Shown: in pieces, positions 15,373 through 20,481 of the stretch
Position numbering within the stretch: position 1 is the first letter of the stretch
Layout of the letters: each line of letters begins with the position of its first letter
Origin: Victivallales bacterium
GTDB lineage: Bacteria > Verrucomicrobiota > Lentisphaeria > Victivallales > UBA1829
Direction of reading: 5' to 3'
DNA: 20,481 nt
NCBI GenBank assembly: GCA_016285335.1
Contig: JAEEQO010000025.1
Span: forward strand, 1-20,481
Position numbers and translations under genes: made by a program
The notes under the pieces: model-generated
The model's database searches: none
Told to the model about the DNA's origin: nothing
Seen by the model: only the letters and a program-made list of their open reading frames with translations

Positions 15373-15434
15373 TGCCGGCTCCGCTCCGGCACGCACGGCG
15401 TGTGCAGAAATAGTGCCGGACTTCGCTCCGGCAC
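15348..15434. repeat. Palindromic repeat cluster, copy 3, at the GH35 3' end
   Basis: GGAGAC-GGA-GTCTCC (15348-15362) lies in the last GH35 codons. GTGCCGG (15372-15378) pairs with CCGGCAC (15386-15392) around CTCCGCT. A second copy, 15413-15419 with 15428-15434, has loop ACTTCGCT. GAAATAGTGCCGG precedes both hairpins, so they form a direct tandem pair with a period of about 41 bases. A small GCAC/GTGC dyad sits between them. The modules match copy 1 at 3121-3217. Confidence 0.75.
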
Positions 15435-15446
15435 AGGGCTTTTTTT
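15413..15446 (+). terminator. Intrinsic terminator of the GH35 gene
   Basis: The second GTGCCGGA/TCCGGCAC hairpin (8 bp, loop CTTCGC) is followed by CAGGGC-type spacing and seven T at 15440-15446. The T run overlaps the stop codon of the convergent rsmD gene. There is no T-tract on the minus-strand side, so I predict termination only for the plus strand. Confidence 0.72.
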
Positions 15447-16023
15447 ACTTCCCGGCCTTGTCCGTGCGTTCCATCTGAAGGAAGCTCGCGGCGCCGAGCT
15501 GGCGGATCCCGGTCAGCTTCCACGGGCCGGACGGCGGCCGCAGGGCACATTGGAAATCGGGCAGTTCCCAGTAAAAGACCGCGCCGCGCGTCCAGTCATT
15601 GAACACGTCGTCGGAGGTCAGCGCCGCCAGCATATCCATGGATTTGGCGTAGGGAGGATCGGCGAACACGATGTCCGGCGACGGCGGCGCGATCCGGACT
15701 TTCAGCGACAGCGGAAGCGTCCCGGGCACGACCTGGAATTTCGCTGGCGTTTTCGTATGCTCGAACCGGGCGATGTTGCGCCGGATCAGGTCCAGCGCAT
15801 CCGGCGACTCCTCGGCGAAAACGACCGTGGCGGCTCCGCGGCTGGCGGCCTCCAGCCCCACGCACCCGGACCCGGCGAAGAGATCGGCGAACGTCCTGCC
15901 AGCGACGGAGCCGATGCTGTCGAAAAACGCCCGCCGGGCGCGCACCGACGTCGGCCGCACGCCGTTTCCTTCGGGCAGATCGCCCAGTTTCAGCCCAAGT
16001 GCGCTTCCCGCCGTGATTTCCAT
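15445..16023 (-). CDS. rsmD: 16S rRNA (guanine966-N2)-methyltransferase RsmD
   Basis: RsmD methylates G966 of 16S rRNA using S-adenosylmethionine, in the cytoplasm. The frame is open further upstream, but ATG 16023 is chosen. It gives 192 aa, the usual family length. It starts MEITAGSALGLKL, the expected first strand before LPEGNGVRPTSVRARRAFFDSI. GGGAG lies eight bases upstream. SAM-binding motif I is DLFAGSGCVG (47-56), and the catalytic motif is DPPY (122-125). The gene converges on GH35 and has its own promoter (16125-16153), divergent from the RAM-domain gene. Confidence 0.92.
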   Translation of the reverse strand: MEITAGSALGLKLGDLPEGNGVRPTSVRARRAFFDSIGSVAGRTFADLFAGSGCVGLEAASRGAATVVFAEESPDALDLIRRNIARFEHTKTPAKFQVVPGTLPLSLKVRIAPPSPDIVFADPPYAKSMDMLAALTSDDVFNDWTRGAVFYWELPDFQCALRPPSGPWKLTGIRQLGAASFLQMERTDKAGK

Positions 16024-16124
16024 GTTGACGACTCCCATGTTGCCGCGGACCGGCGCACATCCTGTCCGCCCGGTCCGCATCCGTTGACGATCCCGGAAGC
16101 GGTCCGTGCCGCCCCGGCATACAT

Positions 16125-16153
16125 AATATGCCCCGTTTTGACGGAAAATGCAA
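16125..16153 (-). promoter_or_regulatory. Probable promoter for rsmD
   Basis: On the minus strand TTGCAT (complement of 16148-16153), a 17-base spacer and CATATT (complement of 16125-16130) are visible. A shifted -10 TATTAT (complement of 16123-16128) would need a 19-base spacer. The leader to ATG 16023 would be about 95 bases. Confidence 0.55.
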
Positions 16154-16193
16154 TCTTTCCCGGAAAAAAAACGCATTTTTCGTGCTTTCGGGC

Positions 16194-16221
16194 TTGCATT
16201 TCCCGAAGTATGGGCTATTTT
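16194..16221 (+). promoter_or_regulatory. Probable promoter for the RAM-domain gene
   Basis: TTGCAT (16194-16199), a 16-base spacer and TATTTT (16216-16221) precede a leader of about 95 bases that is A-rich near the start. AAAGGA lies about nine bases before ATG 16322. The -35 box is 40 bases from that of the divergent rsmD promoter. Confidence 0.6.
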
Positions 16222-16321
16222 AGCGGGTGTGAGATTTCCGGCGCACCCCGCGCCCAACTCTTCAACAAAAAACAAAAATTCATCAATAAACCGAAACAGG
16301 AAAAGAAAGGAATCCTGAACC

Positions 16322-16597
16322 ATGATCACCGCCATCATCCTGGTCAACGTCGAACGTCAGCGCCTCGCGGCCGTAACAAAAGAGATCCTCGCAGTCGACG
16401 GCATCGTCGAAGTCCATGCCGTCGTCGGAGAATACGACCTCGCCGCCATCGCCCGCGTGAAGGACCAGCAGCAGCTTTCCGCGATCATCGCCGACAAGAT
16501 GTGCAACCAGATCCCCGGCATTACCCATACCAAGACCCTCCTCTCCCTCAGCGCCAGCTACAACTACGACGCCGCGGCCGCCTACGGAATGGAGTGA
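16322..16597 (+). CDS. Stand-alone Lrp/AsnC ligand-binding (RAM) domain protein
   Basis: The 91-aa product is a RAM domain without the DNA-binding helix-turn-helix of Lrp/AsnC regulators. It opens ITAIILVNVERQRLAAVTKEI. The segment VDGIVEVHAVVGEYDLAAIARVKDQQQLSAIIADK then matches the beta-alpha-beta core, in which the GxYD turn and following strand form the effector pocket between subunits. KTLLSLSAS is the closing strand. Family members oligomerise and bind amino acids or similar small molecules. Without a DNA-binding part it may act by pairing with a full-length regulator or as a small-molecule sensor; this is inference. It appears to be monocistronic, with its own promoter upstream and hairpins downstream. 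Confidence 0.85.
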   Translation: MITAIILVNVERQRLAAVTKEILAVDGIVEVHAVVGEYDLAAIARVKDQQQLSAIIADKMCNQIPGITHTKTLLSLSASYNYDAAAAYGME

Positions 16598-16860
16598 AGT
16601 CTCGCCCGCGCGGACGGTCCGTCCCTGATGGTGTTTCTTTCCGGTCCGAGCGGAAGGTACCCTGCATGGACGGCGCGAAAAAGGCGCCGTCCCGCTGTTT
16701 CCGCGGTTTCATCCGTTTTTTCACCTCTTTCTTTAGGAAATCGCATTTTTTTCTAAAAAAAGACCTGTTTTTTTGCCGGTTCGGATTTGAAAATCAGGCA
16801 AACAGGATGTAGTGTACATATAGTATCGTTTAATTTCACGCACTTACAGGAGTTCCGGCA
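16598..16860. other. 263-bp gene-free region with hairpins and AT-rich tracts
   Basis: It holds a 13-bp palindrome GGACGG-T-CCGTCC at 16612-16624 and a perfect 8-bp hairpin GACGGCGC/GCGCCGTC at 16669-16691 (loop GAAAAAG). A small CCGC/GCGG hairpin follows at 16692-16706, with six T at 16716-16721. The last group may terminate the RAM gene. A run of A and T tracts (16745-16775) precedes the coiled-coil gene. TATAGT at 16819-16824 could be a -10, but no good -35 is properly spaced; TTGAAA at 16787-16792 is too far. I see no credible open frame. Confidence 0.5.
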
Positions 16861-18348
16861 ATGAGCAAAGCCAGCAAGGTCATCAATATTTTTATTTTCG
16901 TCTTTGCGATCGTCGTGGTCGTCTTCGGCGTGCTTCTTTTCCAAAAGCGCGAACAGATCACGCAGGCGCGGGCGGACATCGCCGCCACCGTGGAGAAGGT
17001 CTCCCGGCTGATCGATCCCGCCGCGACGATCCCCGCCGACGACCTCAAGATCAGCAAGACTCCGGCCGAGGTCAACGAAGCCATGGTCAAGCTGGACGCT
17101 TCGGTCAACAAGATCGTCAAGCAGCGCAACGCCATCGCCGAAAACCTCACCGACGTGACCAATACCGTTCTCGAAAAGGCGTTCTACGGCGAAGGCGACG
17201 AGCCGTACATCGTCGAATCCGGCGAAATCACCAAGTACAGAGGCTATGACGAGACCCTCGCCGAGATCAAGACCCACATCGGCGAACGCATGGAATATTT
17301 CTACGTCCGCGACAAGCACGTCTCCGACTTCATGGCGAAGGACGGCGCGAACCTCGGGATGTCCGCCAGAAACTATGCTTTCTCCGCCGACAACGCCAAG
17401 CTCGCCAATGCCCTGAACGAACTCCTCGTCAAGACGAACGACACCGTCGAACGCATGAAAGCCTTCCGCGGCCACATCGTCACCGTCTCCCACCACATCT
17501 CCCCCGACGCCAAGGAACCCGATCTGAACTCCCAGGAGTACAACCGCCTCCTCAAGGAAAACATGACCACGATCGAGGAATACGTCAAGGATTACCAGGA
17601 GACCAAGAAGCAGAACGAGGAACTCCGCGAACGCGTGGTCCGCGCCGAAGCCAGACTCGGCGACGCCGAGGAAGACACCTCCACGTACAGAAGAGTCGCG
17701 GAAGAAGCCGAGCGCAAACGCGCCGAGGCTGAAAAGGAAGTCATCCGCCTCAGAAAGATCATCGACCCCACCGGATTCGGCGAGGGCGAAGAGGCGCTCA
17801 ACATCAATTACGACGTCATGAAGGACCTTGTCGGCAAGGTCGTTTACGTGAATGAGCAGTTCGGCTACGTCACCGTCAACATCGGTTCCGAAAGCGAAGT
17901 CATTCGCTCCTCCGGCGAACGCATCCGCGTTTCCGTCCCCGAAGGCGCTCTCCTCACCATCGCGACCAGCCTCGATCCCGACACCGCGAAGTACGTCTGC
18001 AAGGCGCAGGTCATCCGCCTCCGCGCGAAAGCCGCGGTCGCGACCATCCTCGCCTCCCCGGGCGGATCGTTCGATTACCCGAGCGTCGGCGACGTGGTCT
18101 ACTTCTCGCAGGCCGACATCGCCACGATGAAGGCCGCCCACGAGGAAGCCATGCGCAAGAAAGCCGAAGAACGCGCCGCCGCCGAACGTGAACAGTCCCT
18201 GCAGGACTTCAACGACATCATGACCGGCGAAGACGAAAGCGACGACTCCGGCATCGGCGACGAAGAAGACGACTTCCTGAGCGAAGAAGACGACGAGGGC
18301 GACGTCATCGACGCCTCCGACGACGGTCTCGGCGACGAAGAAGAATAA
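16861..18348 (+). CDS. Membrane-anchored coiled-coil protein with acidic tail, unknown function
   Basis: I do not recognise this 495-aa protein. After a short basic start there is one transmembrane helix (about 8-27), so the bulk is held at the inner membrane, probably outside. Residues 30-220 are mostly helical, with a conserved-looking centre around YFYVRDKHVSDFMAKDG. A strong coiled coil spans about 227-300, from YNRLLKENMTTIEEYV to AEKEVIRLRKIID. A beta-rich domain follows (about 322-412): VGKVVYVNEQFGYVTVNIG ends in GDVVYFSQ, like the small barrels that follow coiled coils in some envelope proteins. The tail (about 450-495) is almost all Asp/Glu/Ser/Gly. CAGGAG precedes ATG 16861. The two small genes and aroE follow with short gaps. 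Confidence 0.85.
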   Translation: MSKASKVINIFIFVFAIVVVVFGVLLFQKREQITQARADIAATVEKVSRLIDPAATIPADDLKISKTPAEVNEAMVKLDASVNKIVKQRNAIAENLTDVTNTVLEKAFYGEGDEPYIVESGEITKYRGYDETLAEIKTHIGERMEYFYVRDKHVSDFMAKDGANLGMSARNYAFSADNAKLANALNELLVKTNDTVERMKAFRGHIVTVSHHISPDAKEPDLNSQEYNRLLKENMTTIEEYVKDYQETKKQNEELRERVVRAEARLGDAEEDTSTYRRVAEEAERKRAEAEKEVIRLRKIIDPTGFGEGEEALNINYDVMKDLVGKVVYVNEQFGYVTVNIGSESEVIRSSGERIRVSVPEGALLTIATSLDPDTAKYVCKAQVIRLRAKAAVATILASPGGSFDYPSVGDVVYFSQADIATMKAAHEEAMRKKAEERAAAEREQSLQDFNDIMTGEDESDDSGIGDEEDDFLSEEDDEGDVIDASDDGLGDEEE

Positions 18349-18372
18349 CCATCACCCGCAGGAGCGTCCCAC

Positions 18373-18480
18373 ATGTTCAGATCCAAGTTCTTTCTTGCGG
18401 TCGCGATCCTGACCCTCCTCGTCCTGATCGCCACGATCGTCATGCAGGTCATGGAAATGCGCGAGTTCATGATGTTCTGA
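18373..18480 (+). CDS. Small single-pass membrane peptide, 35 aa
   Basis: The frame from ATG 18373 to TGA 18480 encodes 35 aa: a basic start MFRSKFF, one hydrophobic helix (about 7-25, AVAILTLLVLIATIVMQV) and a short Met-rich end VMEMREFMMF. CAGGAG lies about nine bases upstream, and it sits 24 bases after the coiled-coil gene and 10 before the lipoprotein gene. Position, ribosome site and sensible membrane topology support it as a real gene. It may be an accessory subunit of the coiled-coil protein; function unknown. Confidence 0.65.
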   Translation: MFRSKFFLAVAILTLLVLIATIVMQVMEMREFMMF

Positions 18481-18490
18481 CCTGACCACC

Positions 18491-18652
18491 ATGAACCTCC
18501 GTTTCCTCATCCCCGGCATTCTCGCGGCGGCGCTCCTCCTGAGCGTCGCCGCTTGTTCCTCTCCGCAGGAACGTTCCGGCCGCAGTCGCAGGCCGTTCAA
18601 CGAACCGTCCTCCTGGGAGACCAATCCCTACGGCGACATGTTCCGCAACTGA
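18491..18652 (+). CDS. Small lipoprotein, 53 aa
   Basis: The frame from ATG 18491 to TGA 18652 encodes 53 aa. The N-terminus MNLRFLIPGILAAALLLSVA is a lipoprotein signal. The lipobox VAAC places the acylated cysteine at residue 22. The mature part is only about 32 residues, with a basic section (ERSGRSRRPF) and the end SSWETNPYGDMFRN. No good Shine-Dalgarno is visible; the start is 10 bases after the previous stop, so coupled translation is likely. It is expected in the inner or outer membrane. Function unknown, but its position between the membrane peptide and aroE suggests an envelope role with its upstream neighbours. Confidence 0.7.
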   Translation: MNLRFLIPGILAAALLLSVAACSSPQERSGRSRRPFNEPSSWETNPYGDMFRN

Positions 18653-18689
18653 CGCTTTCAAACCGCGCAAACCATCGCGAGGTCCATCC

Positions 18690-19529
18690 ATGCCAAACGG
18701 CTCCACGCTTCATTTCGCCGTCATCGGCGACCCCATCGGCCATTCCCGCTCCCCGCTCATGCACAATGCCGCGTTCCGTGCGCTCGGGATCGACGCCGAC
18801 TACACGGCCATCCACGTCACGCGCGACAGCCTGCCGGATTTCCTTCAGCGCGCCCGGACGACGCTGAACGGCTTCAACATCACCGTGCCGCACAAGAATG
18901 CCGTGATCCCGTTCCTCGACGGCATCACGCCGCGCGCCGCGCTCGCCGGAAGCGTCAACACGGTCTCCGTCCGCGACGGAAAACTATTCGGCGACACGAC
19001 CGACGGCATCGGGCTGGAACGCGCCGTGCGGGAAGTCTTCGGGCTTCCGCTGAAAGGCGCGAACATCTGCATCCTCGGCTGCGGCGGCGTGGTCCGCGCA
19101 CTGGTCTTCCACCTCGCCGACGCCGGTTGCGCCCGCATCCGCATCCTGAACCGCACCGCGGAAAAGGCCGCGCTTCTTACGGATGAAATCCTGAAACACG
19201 CCCCCGCCCTGGATTGCGGCTATGCCGCGCTCGACGATCTCCCGGCGGTCAAATCCGCGTTTGACGGCGCGGATCTGGTCATCCAGTGCACCAGCCTCGG
19301 ACTGAAGGACGGCGACGGCTCGCCCGTCGATCCCGACCTGATCCCGGCTTCCGCCTGTCTGTTCGACACGATCTACCGCGAAACGGCGATCCTGGTCCGC
19401 TGCCGCGAACGCGGGCTCCGCGTCTCCGGCGGCCTCCCGATGCTCGTGCACCAGGGTGCGGAATCGTTCCGCATCTGGACCGGCCGCGAAGCTCCGGTCG
19501 AGGTCATGAGAAAAGCTTCTGAAAGCTGA
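18690..19529 (+). CDS. aroE: Shikimate dehydrogenase (NADP+)
   Basis: AroE reduces 3-dehydroshikimate to shikimate with NADPH in the pathway to chorismate and aromatic amino acids, in the cytoplasm. The 279-aa protein has usual length. The substrate site is shown by GHSRSPLMHN (17-26), NITVPHK (63-69, catalytic K69), GSVNT (N90) and TDGIG (catalytic D105). The nucleotide loop GCGGVVRA (130-137) replaces the more common GAGGAARA, and NRT (154-156) is the NADP phosphate-binding motif. LPMLVHQGAESFRIWTG near the end is standard. GAGG lies about 11 bases before ATG 18690. It is last in the run that begins with the coiled-coil gene and ends in the branched terminator at 19555-19656. Confidence 0.96.
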   Translation: MPNGSTLHFAVIGDPIGHSRSPLMHNAAFRALGIDADYTAIHVTRDSLPDFLQRARTTLNGFNITVPHKNAVIPFLDGITPRAALAGSVNTVSVRDGKLFGDTTDGIGLERAVREVFGLPLKGANICILGCGGVVRALVFHLADAGCARIRILNRTAEKAALLTDEILKHAPALDCGYAALDDLPAVKSAFDGADLVIQCTSLGLKDGDGSPVDPDLIPASACLFDTIYRETAILVRCRERGLRVSGGLPMLVHQGAESFRIWTGREAPVEVMRKASES

Positions 19530-19554
19530 AATCGCCCTATAAAGATGTTGTCAC

Positions 19555-19656
19555 CGTGCGCGAGCGCAGCCGCGCACTACTGCAGTGCAGGCGAAGCTTG
19601 CGTGCGCGGCTCCGCTCGTGCACGAGACAAAGTGACGCTCGCGCACGAGGTTTTTT
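19555..19656 (+). terminator. Large branched terminator-like repeat after aroE
   Basis: A perfect 12-bp outer stem, CGTGCGCGAGCG (19555-19566) with CGCTCGCGCACG (19636-19647), encloses about 69 bases containing smaller dyads. It is followed by AGG and six T (19651-19656). This should end the coiled-coil-to-aroE transcript. The outer stem with inner hairpins repeats the architecture of the copy at 3121-3217. Confidence 0.7.
19562..19633. repeat. Modular palindromic repeat, copy 4
   Basis: GAGCGCAGCC plus GCACT-A-CTGCAGTG (19562-19591) matches the repeat inside the GH35 gene (13143-13172) at 26 of 30 positions. The block GGCTCCGCTC (about 19608-19617) within a GTGC/GCAC dyad matches the loop and inner stem seen at 3154-3175 and 15372-15392. 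GAGACAAAGT (19624-19633) matches 3131-3140 exactly. The copy is thus a mosaic of modules found separately elsewhere in the window. Confidence 0.72.
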
Positions 19657-19689
19657 GATGGATTTCCGTCACAAAATCGCGGTTTATGT

Positions 19690-19717
19690 TTGCATTTCTC
19701 CGATTTCATGCTATATT
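19690..19717 (+). promoter_or_regulatory. Sigma-70-type promoter for rpmF-plsX
   Basis: TTGCAT (19690-19695), a 16-base spacer and TATATT (19712-19717) lie directly downstream of the terminator and about 60 bases before the rpmF start. Boxes and spacing match the flotillin promoter. Confidence 0.72.
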
Positions 19718-19776
19718 ATTTGATTCAATATGTTGCCCAATGACTTAATCATAACTTCCAAACAAGGAGTCTTATC

Positions 19777-19956
19777 ATGGCAGTCCCGAAACGCAAAGTC
19801 TCGAAGATGAAACGCCGCCAGCGCCAGGCCGCGAACCGTTACGAAGGCGTCCAGGCCTCGTTCTGCAAGGAATGCGGCAAGCCCGTCGCCCCGCACTCCG
19901 TGTGCACCAGCTGCGGCATGTACAAAGGCCGTCAGGTCCTCCAGGTCTCCGAGTAA
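19777..19956 (+). CDS. rpmF: Large ribosomal subunit protein bL32
   Basis: The frame from ATG 19777 encodes 59 aa. It starts MAVPKRKVSKMKRRQRQA, the invariant N-terminus of bL32. It contains a zinc-ribbon pair, CKEC and CTSC (C30, C33, C43, C46), followed by MYKGRQVLQ. This is the zinc-binding form of the protein. AAGGAG lies about nine bases before the start. plsX follows after 33 bases, the classic rpmF-plsX arrangement that ties ribosome and membrane-lipid synthesis in many bacteria. Confidence 0.96.
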   Translation: MAVPKRKVSKMKRRQRQAANRYEGVQASFCKECGKPVAPHSVCTSCGMYKGRQVLQVSE

Positions 19957-19989
19957 TCATCCACCTCAAATCCAACCGGAGTCGTTTCC

Positions 19990-20481
19990 ATGAGGATCGC
20001 GGTTGATGCAATGGGCGGCGACTACGCGCCCGCCGTCGTGGTCGAAGCTGTCGCCGATGCCCTGAAGGTCATCCCGGACGTCGACATCCTGCTCGTCGGC
20101 CACCTGGACAAGCTCGCCTATTACCTCCAGAAAGAACACCTGAAGGAAGGCCCGCACCTGAAGCTCGTCCACGCCGAGGAAGTCGTCGAAATGGGCGAAC
20201 CCTCGACCACCTCGATCCGCGCCAAGAAACACTCCTCCATCACGGTCTGCGCCACGCTTGCCGCCGAAGGCAAGGCCGACGCCGTTATTTCCGCCGGTCA
20301 CACCGGCGCGGCCGTGGCGGCGTCCAAGGTCAGGATGCGCATTCTGAAGGGCGTCGACCGCCCCGCCATCGCGACCTTCATGCCCGCGGTCGGCGGCAGG
20401 TTCATCCTGGTCGACGCCGGCGCGAACACCGACTGCACGCCGCTGAACCTCGCGCAGTTCGCCATCTTCGGCGAGGTCTAC
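19990..20481 (+). CDS. plsX: Phosphate acyltransferase PlsX, 5' part
   Basis: PlsX makes acyl-phosphate from acyl-ACP for phospholipid synthesis. The first 164 codons are present and the gene runs off the right edge (full proteins are about 330-350 aa). The start MRIAVDAMGGDYAP is diagnostic. MGEPSTTSIRAKKHSSI (about 75-91) corresponds to the common MxxxPxxAxRxKxxSS block, and DAGANTDC (about 147-154) is standard. The motif usually written SAGNTGA reads SAGHTGA here. ATG 19990 follows CCGGAG. It lies 33 bases behind rpmF and should share its promoter. Confidence 0.95.
   Translation, partial: MRIAVDAMGGDYAPAVVVEAVADALKVIPDVDILLVGHLDKLAYYLQKEHLKEGPHLKLVHAEEVVEMGEPSTTSIRAKKHSSITVCATLAAEGKADAVISAGHTGAAVAASKVRMRILKGVDRPAIATFMPAVGGRFILVDAGANTDCTPLNLAQFAIFGEVY

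Noticed and set aside
13090..15396. 768-codon open frame on the minus strand opposite GH35
   Set aside because: It mirrors the GC-rich third positions of a clear GH35 gene, its translation is Arg/Val/Asp-rich without motifs, and the plus strand has promoter, ribosome site and terminator.
16024..16347. Longer N-terminus for rsmD
   Set aside because: The added residues would cover the divergent promoter region, and the family begins at MEITAG-like sequence with GGGAG upstream.
15400..16812. 470-codon plus-strand frame across rsmD and the RAM gene
   Set aside because: It covers a terminator, a promoter region and two genes on different strands; no motif in its translation.
19555..19656. Integron attC site or phage attachment site
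   Set aside because: The dyad is suggestive, but no GTTRRRY/RYYYAAC core, no integrase gene and no cassette array are visible.
1..20481. CRISPR array, tRNA or rRNA genes
   Set aside because: No regularly spaced direct repeats with unique spacers, and no cloverleaf or rRNA-like stretch was seen on either strand by eye.

Overview
The window is a dense, GC-rich bacterial chromosome segment (roughly 60% G+C by eye). It holds about 19 protein genes, no RNA genes, no CRISPR array, and no transposase or phage genes. The gene set suggests a diderm, probably anaerobic bacterium: a full Rnf ferredoxin:NAD+ oxidoreductase operon, lipoprotein and signal-peptide genes, a secreted GH35-type glycosidase, a flotillin, and the rpmF-plsX pair. 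Taken together this would fit a PVC-group organism (Lentisphaerota/Verrucomicrobiota type). That placement is inference from gene content and style; no phylogenetic marker was analysed.

Layout. 1-1149 (+): the 3' end of a probable VOC/glyoxalase-fold gene, then a secreted protein of unknown function. 1186-4839 (-): an iron-dependent-type alcohol dehydrogenase, overlapped by RNase III (rnc), and behind a structured repeat a flotillin with a 22-residue tandem repeat. 4840-5100: divergent promoters. 5101-12987 (+): cyclophilin ppiB, rnfABCDGE and a DinG-type helicase, spaced like one operon and closed by a hairpin plus seven T. 13111-15372 (+): a GH35 beta-galactosidase-like enzyme with its own promoter. 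15445-16023 (-): rsmD, convergent with it. 16322-16597 (+): a stand-alone Lrp/AsnC ligand-binding (RAM) domain, divergent from rsmD. 16861-19529 (+): a membrane-anchored coiled-coil protein, a 35-residue membrane peptide, a 53-residue lipoprotein and aroE. 19777-20481 (+): rpmF and the 5' part of plsX.

How the parts fit. The Rnf subunits form the membrane complex that couples electron transfer between ferredoxin and NAD+ to an ion gradient. All expected cofactor motifs are present: FMN threonines in RnfD and RnfG, the RnfA/RnfE cysteines, and Fe-S motifs in RnfB and RnfC. rnc, rsmD and rpmF serve RNA processing and the ribosome; plsX and aroE serve phospholipid and aromatic biosynthesis. The coiled-coil/peptide/lipoprotein trio looks like an unnamed envelope module.

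The most unusual signal is not a gene. A family of short, modular palindromic repeats occurs at 3121-3217, 12987-13183, 15348-15434 and 19555-19656. They share exact blocks, several double as terminators, and at the GH35 gene they extend into the coding sequence at both ends, including the signal-peptide region.
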